NCBI GenBank assembly: GCA_963693285.1
Contig: OY848917.1
Location: forward strand, 3,710,618-3,774,617
Length of the DNA stretch: 64,000 nucleotides
From: Xestospongia muta
Taxonomy: Eukaryota > Porifera > Demospongiae > Haplosclerida > Petrosiidae
Direction of reading: 5' to 3'
Every line of letters begins with the position of its first letter. Within the stretch, counting starts at the first letter, position 1. Shown here piece by piece: positions 1 to 10,032 of this stretch. The notes beneath the pieces were generated by a model. That model saw only the letters and a program-made list of their open reading frames with translations. It was not told where the DNA came from and made no database searches. A program made the position numbers and the translations under genes.

Positions 1-69
1 TGATATAACTATGTAATGTGTAGTTTGTACTTATCTATATGTTGTGACCTTTATTTCTATTATTAACAG

Positions 70-168
70 GGTGGACGAACTGCTCTACATTATGCCTGTA
101 TTAATGGACATACAGGTACTGCCCAACTTTTAATTTCAAGTGGTGCCAATATTGATATTACTGATAAG
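70..168 (+). CDS. Gene 1 variable ankyrin exon
   Basis: A 99-nt exon, phase 0 at both ends, encoding exactly one 33-residue ankyrin repeat with the hallmarks TALH, NGH, QLL and GANI. The acceptor is TATTAACAG and the donor GTTAGT. The variable residues are G at codon 1, Y at 8, I at 11, N at 12 and K at 33. It is the same exon type as those at 23024, 26450, 51102 and 55034. Confidence 0.88.
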
Positions 169-3100
169 GTTAGTAGTGACATCAAATTATTGCATTTTGT
201 AAACATATTAATGACAATAATAGTTAAGGGATCATCATATATGAGTACATCTAAAATGTAGAATGACAGTTGTTATGGTGATAGAATTATCTTTTTAATG
301 GACATTATTTTACTGCAGATAATAATAATACAACTGCATCAATTAAGCAATGATGTTACTGTATATTACAGCTGTATACTATTTTAATGATTCATGTAGA
401 CTATATACCTTAAACAAATTGGTTGTGTTTCCTGATGTGACAACCTTGTTACCACAAATATCACAAATACCATTGCCATCAGAATTTTACTCAAAATGAG
501 TCCATACCAAGCTTATTTTGTTCTTGTTTATTGCTCCTCCTGCAGTTGTCATAATTAATCAATAGTAGACTAGAGAATAAGATTTCTAACAACTCAATAC
601 ATGTTAGCTTTTGATGTTGATCAATTTGATACTAAAGTAAACTTAAGTTTGGTGTGTGGGTGGCTAGTGGCTAGTTAGCTTTATTACAGGTGTGATTAAT
701 ATGGGTGTGGTTAATACAAATATTAATATTAATACAGCAATAATCACAATACCGATAATAATCAATATTCTAAATTATCAAAAGTATTGATCAATAGTTC
801 AATATATATCTCCCATTATTAATGACGATGCCTTTTCACATACATGGTTTTCCTATATACTATTTTATGTGAAGCAAAAATTGTTAATTAATTTGCCCTG
901 GGTAGGGCCTTTTTATACCCAACCTCCTCGTTTAATGGAAGAAACATTTTGTAACTGTTGTCATAGTAACTGGTATTGTGCTATCATTGAAAACTTATTC
1001 AGTTTGTCATTTGTTTTTAATATGGATCAGTGTAGTAAGTAATGTAATTTTAATTCTCACTTTGGATTGTTAGTTACAACACTCAAGTCAATGTATTATA
1101 TATACATGTACATGTGTATATACATAATGTTTATACATATATCATGTACATGTACATTTTATACACATACATGTACATAGCATGTACCCTGAAACTTTAT
1201 GCCTTAAATACCAGGCACTAAAGAGTTTTAATTTGTCACCTAATATTTTCTATGATATATATATAACTACAATGTAGTTAATTTATTAATATCAATGACA
1301 GTTTACTATCTGAAATTATTTGTTATTTATTTATGTTATTTTAGAATGGCAAGAAACCATTGGATTATATTAACAATAAAGAGACTGTTCAGTTATTATT
1401 AAGTAAATGGTTTATTAAGTGTACAATGTTTGTTATTTTAACTTTTCATATAATGCTGTACACAACACATGTAACCTTTATATTTACCAAATGAAAGTAT
1501 CATTACAGTTTTTCACAATGTTAGTTCACTTTTTGAGTATTAAGAACTAAAATTTGGTAGGAAAGTAAATGTATGATAGTATTTTTCTAGTCAAAAGATC
1601 ATATGTCATTGCTCTACCTTCAACAGTTGTGAAATGTATTGTAACATCAATTTCACTTAAAATATTTGTATCAAAAGTATTTGTAACAAATGGTAAACAT
1701 TAATGCCTTAAAACTTGTCAATGACATATTTGTTTAAATCAGACTTTAGTTTCAATAAAAAGTATGTAATTGGTTTACTTACTATCGTAATATAAATATG
1801 CATTTCATTTTTTTGTAGTTTTATGATAATCATTTAAATCTTGTTTGCCTTTACAACTGTCAATGATTCATCCACAATGGTCTTATGTTAAGTTTACAAA
1901 AGTAATAGCTTATGATTAAGTGACCTTGTAAGTATACCTTCAAGAATTCGTTAAGTTCTTTTAATAGTTAATACAGTTTTTAATACAATTATGTGTGATT
2001 ACAACTTCAATCATGGACATTCTAGTACTAGGAATAATATCACAAAATTATAATTATATTAAGGTAAAATTCATATGTGGGATAAAATTTAATACCACAT
2101 GGACAGTTATATTTGAGTAATATAAAATTCACATAACTGTGTTATTAAAGGTTTTGTATATTAAACTTTTGTATTGGTATAATTATTCAAAAGATTCTTA
2201 ATTTGTTTTGTTCTGTATAAGGATTAAGGAATTAAAAGGTTTTATAAATCAACATTTCACTACAAAATGGTTTTGATATAAATAAAATTTATTGTTACTA
2301 AAATGCAAATTAGAAAAAAGAGCTTTGAGATAATATACTCCTTATGTTTATACTCTCTTCCTTTGTAGAACCTGTTTCGTTGTACAAAAGAGGACTACAT
2401 GAAGGCTATGTGTACATTACAAGTCTGAAGTTAGTCCTTCTTGGGCCACCCTGTGTTGGAAAAACAGCATTCAAAAATCTTCTTTTCAATTGGCCTGCTC
2501 CAAAAAATCATCACAGCACAGCCATATCTACTCGTCCAATTCGTGCAATAGAGAGAGTGGCAGATCAGAAGGAAGGCAAGATATGGCTTCAGATTACTGA
2601 AGCGGAGTTGTTTAAAATGCTCTCAGATGCAATTCGAGATCTACCTGCTACTGAAGGTTCTGCTGCAATTAGCTTGAAACGAAAATCGAGTGAAGCATCT
2701 GCTAATTCTTCTGCCTCAACATGTGAACCAAAGGATATTTCTACAATGACACCAGTAACAACTCCAAGTTCTCTTAATGCTTCAACCACATTATTGCCTT
2801 ACTCTTCACCTGATGTTGTGGAAGAGGATGTACCACAACCTAAACCACAATTGGATTCTACCTACTACTCTAAGGATATACTTGATCTACTTGCAAAATG
2901 TAAGAAGTCAGAAGAGCTTCACAGGTCAACATGGATACATGTTCTTGATAGTGGTGGCCAACCTCAATTTGCTGATATATCCCGATTTTTTCTTCATGGT
3001 AATGCAATACATGTCATCCTTACAAAGTTAACAGAAAGCCTTTATGATAAGCCTCAGTTTTGCTATTCACTGAATGGCAAGTTGCTGAACCAACCCAGTG

Positions 3101-5616
3101 AGCTACAAATGACCAACCTTGAGCTTATAGAAAATTTTGTGCGTTCCATTGTCTCTTCTAAAAATATAATGGCATCAAAGGGAACAACAGTTGTAACCTC
3201 AAAACCTTTGTTTGCAATTGTTGGTACATACCTTGATCAGCTTAACAAGACTTTTAAGAAGTCAAGAGTAGTAGAAATTTTAAGGGAAAGAAATGCACAG
3301 CTTTTGTCTGCCTTACAAGAGTTTAGAGGTCACTTTATATTTTATGATGATGAAGCAAAGGAGCTTATTTTTCCAGTTGATAATTTGTGCTGGTGGAGTC
3401 GTAAGAAGATATCTTCAGCAATCCGTCAACGAATCATGTCTAAAGTTGGTGTCGGCTTTAATTTTCCAGTACCAGTTCGTTGGTATATGTTTGAGTTAAA
3501 AGTGAGTGAACAAGCATCACAAGAAAATCATGGTATCATCCCCTTTGACAATTGCTGTAAGATTGGTGGTCAACTGAGTATGAATGTAAGTGAGGTGAAA
3601 GAGTGTGTAACCTTTTTTGACTCTCTAAGTCTGTTCCTGTATTATCCCAAAGTCCTGCCTAATATTATCTTCACTAATCCTCAATATCTTTTAGATTCAC
3701 TCTCCACTTTAATAAGATTCTCATTTGTTGATCTGTTAGAGGAGATATTACCAGATGAAGAGCTATCATCTGAAGATCAACGTTTACTTCGTGAAGATGG
3801 GATCTTTGAAGATTCACTTCTTGATAAGCTTTCTCTTCCTTTTATTCCTCATCTGTTCTCAAAGGATAATTTTCTTCAGTTACTTTGTCATCTATGCATT
3901 ATTGCTCCTCTTCCTACAGCTGATCCTGTGAGGCGTTATTTTATGCCAATTGTGTTGACACCCTCTGTAGTAACAGATGAGGATAAAGCAGTGTACATGA
4001 CTTCATGTGATCCTATGATCATTGAGTTTAGCAGTAAAGTAGTCCCTCAGGTATGTGTTAATAAAACCACATACAGTGTATAGCACTTTAAATTTGTTCT
4101 CTGTGTGCATTACTTGTATTTTTATGGATATTTAAACTCAATACTTAGCCTTTATAGTATTAACCATTCTTAACTTATTACATGGTGACTTGAATAGATA
4201 TTATGACATTTCATACTTCTTAAAATACTATAGTATATTATAGCTTAATAAAATTAGTCAATGCAATGTGTAAACAGTTTCATAGTTTATAATGTCTTAA
4301 TACAATTGAGTAAGTAATCCTTGTCTCTTTGTTTATAGGGCATATTTCCTGCTATGGTGGTGTCACTATTAGGTAGAAAAGATAAACCTCAATTTTCAGT
4401 TGATAGTGGATCACGCACTTTTGAGAGGCAACGTCGCTATGGAGTTAAGCTACATTGTGAAGATCTTTTTGGCAATGTCCTACTTGTAGACAACTTTAAG
4501 AGCATTGAAGTCTACTTTACCGGTCTTCCAGAGAAATGTCCTTTTGTTCGTGAAGCTATCAAAGAAGCCATAGATACCTGTACTGAACTGTTATCATATG
4601 ACACTAAAGACTTGAAGATCTTAGCAACTTTGGCATGCAGACAGAAACATCGTAAAGATGATGGCAAGCTACATGGTGTACGTCTACGTCCTGATAATAA
4701 TCGTATCCTTGCCAATTGCTTAGTTGAATCAGAAATTGCCACTTTTGTAATAACTGATCCACGACAGCTCTGCTGGTTAAATGGTAAGTGTATACATTCA
4801 TACATGCAGAGAATTTAGTGGTATATTCTGTTTGTTTTGATTATAGATCCCATTGTTGAATCTGCTCCATTAAGCTCTTCTTTTGTAGATGCTCCACTTG
4901 GTAAGTCATGAACTTTTATTAATTATTTGTCCAATATTTACTTAACTTGTATACACGTTGTTCTGTTTTTATTTCATAGTATTACTTTACATTTCAGGTT
5001 CATCTAGTACTAATGAAGAGGATCTAGTCAGAGGTCCACATTCAACATCAGGTCTGTATTATTATTGGTGGAACGACTTATTTTGTTTATGAGGAATTGT
5101 TTTAACAGCTTTCCTTAATATTCTTTATATATTTATATAAATATGTTATTACATAATTATAATGAAATAACTATCTGTGGCTACAAAGTATGACCCTTAA
5201 TTTATTCACACTTTTTATTTTATACTCTAGATGATACTCTGAACTCTGATGTAGCTAGACGAGCTTTAGTTAAATGTACCAGTGCTATTGTTGAATCAAC
5301 TATTGAACCCACTGTTCTAGCAAGGAGACTGGTTGAAAAAGAAGTTATTTCCGAGAACGTTTACAAGAATGTAAAAGACAAGAAAACAGGAGATACAAGT
5401 ACAGATCGTCTTGAACAGATTCTTGATGATCTAAAGGATCATGTCAAACACAATGCTAGTGCCTTCATGATTTTCCTGGATATTTTAAGAGATGATAGTT
5501 TAAATCGACAAGACCTAGCTGACAAAATAATGTCAAAATATAAAGGTATGATATATTAGCTTTAGTTCTTTCTTTAGAGAATACTCATTTCTGTTTCAGA
5601 ATTAGCTACATCATAA
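70..5616 (+). CDS. Gene 1 (5' truncated by window): ANK-Roc-COR-CARD receptor-like protein
   Basis: Partial gene, with upstream exons lying off the left edge. Exons read from splice signals: 70-168 (ankyrin repeat), 1345-1402 (half ankyrin), 2369-4050 (Roc GTPase + COR), 4339-4783 (COR continuation), 4847-4900 and 4998-5051 (Ser-rich linkers), 5231-5545 (CARD-like), 5600-5616 (tail ELATS, stop). Phases fit throughout: the half-ankyrin exon ends with one base of a Lys codon completed by the Roc exon. Compared with genes 2 and 3 the half-ankyrin exon has one extra Leu codon. If the last donor is not used, translation stops at 5557-5559 instead. Known: Roc/COR proteins are GTP-regulated switches and CARDs assemble signalling complexes. 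Inferred: a cytoplasmic sensor in innate immunity or cell death. No kinase or NACHT domain is visible. Confidence 0.85.
169..1344. other. Intron of gene 1 with BED-finger relic and ATGTAC-rich tract
   Basis: No gene of its own. It contains a decayed BED-finger transposon block at about 258-860 and an ATGTAC-rich, nearly self-complementary tract at about 1095-1190. That tract recurs at about 28390-28480 and 57396-57480. A segment present in genes 2 and 3 (27925-28165 and 56940-57180) is missing here. Confidence 0.7.
391..525 (-). pseudogene. BED-type zinc finger relic, copy 1 (hAT-like)
   Basis: Reading the minus strand gives a BED-finger pattern: VWTHFE, then an in-frame stop (TAA), then GICDICGNKV and SGNTTNL. 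The first zinc-binding His expected after NTTNL is replaced by Val, though a later His in SLHE remains. BED fingers are typical N-terminal DNA-binding domains of hAT transposases; nothing else of a transposase is readable nearby. The same stop occurs in seven of the eight copies in this window, so the block spread as dead DNA. Confidence 0.65.
1345..1402 (+). CDS. Gene 1 terminal half-ankyrin exon
   Basis: A 58-nt exon encoding NGKKPLDYINNKETVQLLL plus one base. It is the first helix part of a closing ankyrin repeat and joins to the Roc exon at 2369 in frame. The donor is GTAAAT. The first codon (Asn) differs in each paralogue (Ile in gene 2, Tyr in gene 3). Confidence 0.8.
1403..2368. other. 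Intron 966 bp before Roc exon of gene 1
   Basis: AT-rich intron without recognisable coding sequence. Relative to gene 2 (28693-30226) it lacks the part matching about 29035-29585, so it is a deleted version of a longer ancestral intron. Confidence 0.65.
2369..4050 (+). CDS. Gene 1 Roc GTPase + COR exon
   Basis: A 1682-nt exon coding about 561 residues without interruption. It opens with KRGLHEGYVYITSLK, then the P-loop GPPCVGKT (Walker A), a Ser/Thr-rich insertion of about 90 residues, the G3 motif in LDSGGQPQF, and a G4-like TYLD in place of the usual NKxD. The remaining 280 residues have winged-helix/COR character and include the conserved string LCWWSRKK. The ATG at 2344 lies in the intron (the TAG at 2366-2368 is the acceptor), so I reject it as a start. 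Confidence 0.88.
4339..4783 (+). CDS. Gene 1 COR-like continuation exon
   Basis: A 445-nt exon beginning GIFPAMVVSLLGRKDKP, which follows the Gln codon ending the Roc exon. The GxFPxxVVxLL pattern followed by a Tyr-Gly-Val-Lys-Leu stretch is typical of the C-terminal part of COR-containing animal proteins. It ends in phase 1 before GTAAGT. The nominal ATG at 4354 is internal. The intron before it is 288 nt. Confidence 0.82.
5231..5545 (+). CDS. Gene 1 CARD-like death-fold exon
   Basis: A 315-nt exon encoding about 105 residues. The helical pattern fits a CARD: LVKCTSAIVES, LARRLVEKEVISENVY, RLEQILDDLKDHV, FMIFLDILRDD and DLADKIMSKY. Death-domain assignment is a weaker alternative, because the FxxFLxxL and terminal LAxxIxxxY pattern favours CARD. 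The exon starts in phase 1 after a CTCTAG acceptor. Confidence 0.75.
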
Positions 5617-5771
5617 ATAGAAAAAGCAAAAGAAACCTTCACAACATTTCATTTCACTAACAAACAGTTGCACACATTTACAGCATTATATGTCAATGTT
5701 GACTTGGTTGTTGTCAAGTTAATAAGTATATATCTTATGTAAAGCCATTATTTTTAAAATTGGACTGTCTT

Positions 5772-5777
5772 AATAAA
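5772..5777 (+). terminator. Candidate poly(A) signal, gene 1
   Basis: AATAAA about 160 nt after the stop codon. It is conserved in the other two copies (33628-33633 and 62104-62109). Confidence 0.5.
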
Positions 5778-6510
5778 CTATATGTTATAGTCTATTATGT
5801 GATTATGATGTATTTGTTTTGATCATATATCTCATTCTAACAGATTGTGTCAATGTTACTCTTTTTATCTTTTATACCATTGGTATAATTCCTTTACTTA
5901 ATAAATGATTTTTGAAGTATTAACATAAACATCAGTATGTATTATAACTTTTATTTAATAATTATAAAGTGCATAGCTAATTGCAGCCTCAATAATAACT
6001 ATTTCTGAGAAAAGTCTCATAAACAGAGAGGAGGAGGGGTTAATATAGTCTAAACTGCTCAGACCAGCTCCACTTTTAAAAATAGTACTTCTATTTGTTG
6101 GACAAGATATTAGGTATATAACCTTAATGACATTGGAATCAAAACATTATGACTTATTACCAATACAACTGAGTCTACCTTATATAAGACTTGGATGATG
6201 TTGTTATTGTAAGAATTCCAGACAAGTAAACACTAATTCAAGTAAGACAATATAAGAATATATAGAATAGCCACTGTCTGCATAATACAAATCTGTTAAA
6301 AGTAAGAAAGCAGGCCTGCAACACAATTGAATCAGCAGTCCATATCTTAGAAATGTTATGTTGGCAGTTCATGGTACTGTTGTATCTATCACCATAATCC
6401 ATTCTTAACTTATCTATCTATATACTTTGTACAATTTAGTCTTTTGTCTGTTCTTTATATTCACTCACCACAATGATCATACATTTATTAAGTACATGTA
6501 AATGTGTAGT

Positions 6511-7759
6511 GTTTATTAAAAATTAATTCATACATTTTACCTAATACCAAGTGACATTATCAGTGTAATGACTGTTAATATATCAAACATTAAATGTCAT
6601 TTGTTTTATTCCAGTCAATACATTTGCCTTTGTTGCAATCTAATTTCTAATGTCATGGGGCAAAATAAATGATACATTGTTTATAATTGGTGTTTATTTG
6701 GTTATAATAATAACACAATACATTGATGATGTATAGATGTACATAAAGACCTTACAACAAAAACTGTCAAGTCTTCAGGAACAAGTAAGCTGAACTCAAT
6801 CTTCTGTTAGTCCACTATAAGAGCAATATATATAGATGTGGTTTCAGTTGTCCAAGTCATATTAACAAGTATAATATTATTTTATCATATTATCATCTCT
6901 GTACAATAAGGATCACGGCTTTACTTGTATCAACTGGTGTATCTCTTATTAGTCTGAGAAGGTGATAGATGTCCATAGATGTCAGATCATACTGACTGGT
7001 AGGATCTAGTTGGGATTTTTGTCAAATAAATTGAAGAGAGTTATTACATAAGTTATTTCTACCATACCAAACTGATAGGTCACCTAGTATATATAGACAA
7101 CACAGGTATGTCATAACACTATATCATTAATATATGGAATAAGTACATATACACTGTACTAAGAGATATAACACTGTAGGGCAGGTTTTAATACTGTTAT
7201 TGTGGAGAAAATAACAGGAAGGGGTTGACTGTATGTCATGTGACTGTCACATGACACAGACCCTAATCAGTCTGGTAACATTGAGTAGTAAAGTAATAGT
7301 CATTATTAACAATACAACTGAATCTACCTATAATTGCTTTGCTAATGTCATGTTGTAAGAATTCTAGATAATTAAATTTAAAAACAATCCAAAGAAAGAT
7401 TAGTAAAATGAATAAACTTTCTAATTCACAAAATTGCAAATGTACATTAAATGATACAATAAAAACAAATAATGTAAGTTTATTTTTTTACACAATCAAA
7501 CAAATATAAACATGTCATACTCATAATTTACATTAATATCATTATGTCATACATGTACATTTATGATACAAAATTTTTAAGTAAATCAACACAATCAATT
7601 GCAATTTGAAACAATGCATCATTTATTTTGACAACATGACACTAGAAATTAGATTGAAGCACAGAAGAAATGACATTTAATGTTTGATAGTTTAACAGTC
7701 ATTACACTGATAATGTCACTTAGTATTGAGTAAAATGTATGATTTTATTTTTAATAAAC
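6511..7759. repeat. Long inverted repeat, copy 1
   Basis: The left arm (about 6511-6710) and right arm (about 7560-7759) are reverse-complementary with mismatches. Shared landmarks are GTTTATTAAAAAT, GTGACATTATCAGTGTAATG and ATTAAATGTCATTTG, which appear inverted near 7660-7759. About 850 bp separates the arms. It may be an old non-autonomous DNA transposon or a foldback element. The same structure is at 34391-35640 and from 62873 to beyond the window. Confidence 0.6.
7235..7255. promoter_or_regulatory. Perfect palindrome with E-box-like half-sites, copy 1
   Basis: GTCATGTGAC, one T, then GTCACATGAC: a perfect inverted repeat with a 1-nt spacer. Each arm holds a CATGTG/CACATG E-box resembling bHLH-zip (MITF/TFE type) sites. 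It is unchanged at 35118-35138 and 63603-63623. A regulatory role is inferred only. Confidence 0.4.
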
Positions 7760-8089
7760 ATTATATGTTTAGATCTATTTTATACATGTTGCTCTAAAGC
7801 TTGTCTTTTTAATAGCCATCCTAAATTAGTTTGTTTTATGTACCACTTGAAGAAATGTACAAAGACTCTGAACACCAAGTTATGTCTATCATACTTTATA
7901 CATAGGATATTTACATTTCAAGTGATATATTTATAGTATTAGATTTGTCATCATTATAATAATAATAATATCATTACCAAGTCTTCTGACTAGAATACAA
8001 TTATAAACATCAATAAACTACCTCATTATAGGTAATCTCTTGTTTCTGATACATTACTAGCAGTTTGATGTTTTGTCTCTACACTCTAG

Positions 8090-8271
8090 ATGGTACACTT
8101 AATTTTGAACTAGCTAGACAAACTTTAGTTCAATGTACTGTTATTATTGTTGAATCATGTATTGATCCCTTTGTCCTGACAAGGAGAGTCTATTTAAAAG
8201 AAATCATTCCTAAACATGTTTACATGAGAGTGAGAGACAAGCAAACTAGAGATACAAGTGAGAAGTTATAA
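8090..8271 (+). pseudogene. Relic second CARD exon, copy A, truncated at transposon end
   Basis: Diverged duplicate of the CARD exon at 5231. It has the same CTCTAG acceptor and phase 1 start, and matches through LNFELARQTLVQCTVIIVES, LTRRVYLKEII, KHVYMRVRDK and DTS. Homology stops at about 8262, just before the transposon end, and the frame closes at TAA 8269-8271. It would splice in frame from 5545, giving a second, truncated CARD. The copy at 35992 has an earlier stop, so I call it a relic. Confidence 0.65.
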
Positions 8272-8288
8272 TATATGGGGTCTGATCT

Positions 8289-8490
8289 GTGTCAAAATTA
8301 TTAACTCTAACATGCCTATATTTATGCATAACAGGAATACCAACATATCTCTATTAAGAACAACATGGATGTCAGCATGCTCATATTTATCATATATGAA
8401 CATCAAGATGCATGTATACTTCCATAATAACACAATATTTTTTTCATATATGGACATCAAGATGCATGCGTATTCGCATAGTAACACCAT
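8289..8490 (+). repeat. Left inverted terminus of transposon copy A
   Basis: Terminal inverted repeat region. The part at 8289-8365 pairs with about 15660-15766. Two inner direct sub-repeats share ACATCAAGATGCATG, near 8400 and 8455; the latter pairs with the right end near 15640. Confidence 0.65.
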
Positions 8491-9193
8491 GTTTTTGGAA
8501 TAAAACTAAGAGAAATAATATAACTTAATATTATTTAATTTGGAAGTAAAAGAACGGTAATTACTTTTTGCGGCATAACTAATAACGTTTTTGGCGCGCT
8601 AAACTATTCATACAAGAGTGCCACAAAGTCGATCGTTTGTTTTCTCTACAACGTTTCTCTTAATTAGCTATCCATGGCAGATCAAAACATGTCTCTGTTT
8701 GTTATCAAAGCTCTGGAAGAAGCTGCCCATGTTCTCAGATCTACTCCAAGTTGTCGAAATACGACAGGGACGTTGCAGCAAGACCTAACTGGACCAAGTT
8801 CTTCCAAGGAGTTACGAGGTGATCTTAGCATGTCATTGTTACCGACACCAAGAAAAAACGAGACTGGGTTAGTGAGTTGTTTGCTTACATTACACATACA
8901 TGCTACATGATGTACACACACTTGCACGTGTGTGCGTATTTCTGTGTGTGGGGTGTGCTCCAGTAAGAGCTTTGTATGCTATATCTATTTAATACGTTTT
9001 GCCATGGTAAATTAAGGTCATACGTTTTTTAGATTTTCAGGGGTCAATCTGCCCCCATTTAATCCTCGGCAGGGAAAAGGAAAGGGCCGCCATTTCCCAT
9101 ACCAAAAGGCAATGGTCAAACCTAGATGTCATACATGGACACACAAATTTATTAACCTCGCTGTGCGTGGGCGCATAGCGAGGGTACTGTAGT

Positions 9194-9196
<3 letters not shown>

Positions 9197-9232
<36 letters not shown>
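9197..9232. repeat. (TG)n microsatellite
   Basis: An uninterrupted TG run of about 16 units inside the copy-A insertion. It produces the spurious His-Thr repeat in a minus-strand frame. Confidence 0.9.
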
Positions 9233-9234
<2 letters not shown>

Positions 9235-9390
9235 TGTTACCAGAGTTGTTTTTTTTGAACTGCTATAACTTGGCAACCGAAGCATTAGCAGCTACCAACG
9301 TTTAGCAACGAATAGAAAAACATGTGGACTTTACAACAGTAGTGTCAAGAACATCGTCAAGGAAAACAGAAGCTTAAAACTCGCAAAAGA

Positions 9391-10032
9391 ATTTTCAGGC
9401 TGCAGAGGTCAAGTGCCGTTTCTCGAAAAGTAAAAAACTTAACGTGGAGATTTTTTAGTATGTTGTAAACAATCTCAGAGGAATACGGATCAGCAAGACA
9501 GAAGGCCGTTGGTCGAAGTAATCGTTAGAAAAGTTCTGAAAAAGGTTTTGTGGACTTGGAGCGAAGTAACGCATTCAGGAAACGTCTCCAAGCACTGAAA
9601 AGACTGCTACTAATAGATAATATATCGATTTATATTTGTACCACGGGACGTTTCCAAAGAAGGTTTCATCTTCAAGTTACAATAAATTTTGTATATGAAA
9701 TATTGATAGATTTTTTCAGGCTGCAGAGGTCAAGTGCCGTTTCTCGAAAAGTAAAAAACTTAACGTGGAGATTTTTTAGTATGTTGTAAACAATCTCAGA
9801 GGAATACGGATCAGCAAGACAGAAGGCCGTTGGTCGAAGTAATCGTTAGAAAAGTTCTGAAAAATGTTTTGTGGACTTGGAGCGAAGTAACGCATTCAGG
9901 AAACGTCTCCAAGCACTGAAAGGACTGCTACTAATAGATAATATATCGATTTATATTTGTACCACGGGACGTTTCCAAAGAAGGTTTCATCTTCAAGTCA
10001 CAATAAATTTTGTATATGAAATATTGATAGAT
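9391..10032. repeat. 321-bp tandem repeat, two units
   Basis: Units start at about 9391 and 9712 (landmark CAGGCTGCAGAGG at 9396 and again at 9717, a period of 321). They are nearly identical, and each carries an open frame starting MDLERSNAFRKRLQALK that I do not recognise. It forms the body of the Helentron-like insertion. Confidence 0.85.

Larger units (their letters stand above)
5617..8089. other. Gene 1 downstream region
   Basis: No convincing gene. AATAAA signals lie at 5772-5777 and 5900-5905. There is a long inverted repeat at 6511-7759, and a weak direct repeat pairs 6162-6230 with 7306-7370. Short open frames here (for example 7739-7936) lie in the inverted repeat and have no recognisable domains. 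Confidence 0.65.

Noticed and set aside
1095..1190. ATGTAC-rich tract as a CRISPR-like or structured RNA element
   Set aside because: Simple near-palindromic low-complexity DNA without regular spacers; eukaryotic context.
2344..2368. ATG at 2344 (and 30214, 61508) as gene starts
   Set aside because: They lie upstream of acceptor sites that join in phase with the preceding ankyrin or linker exons, so they are intronic.
4512..4805. 97-codon minus-strand frame opposite the COR continuation exon, present in all three genes
   Set aside because: It is antisense to a well-supported exon and is conserved only because the exon is; no domain is recognisable.
9037..9285. Minus-strand frame with a His-Thr repeat
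   Set aside because: It is the translation of the (TG)n microsatellite.
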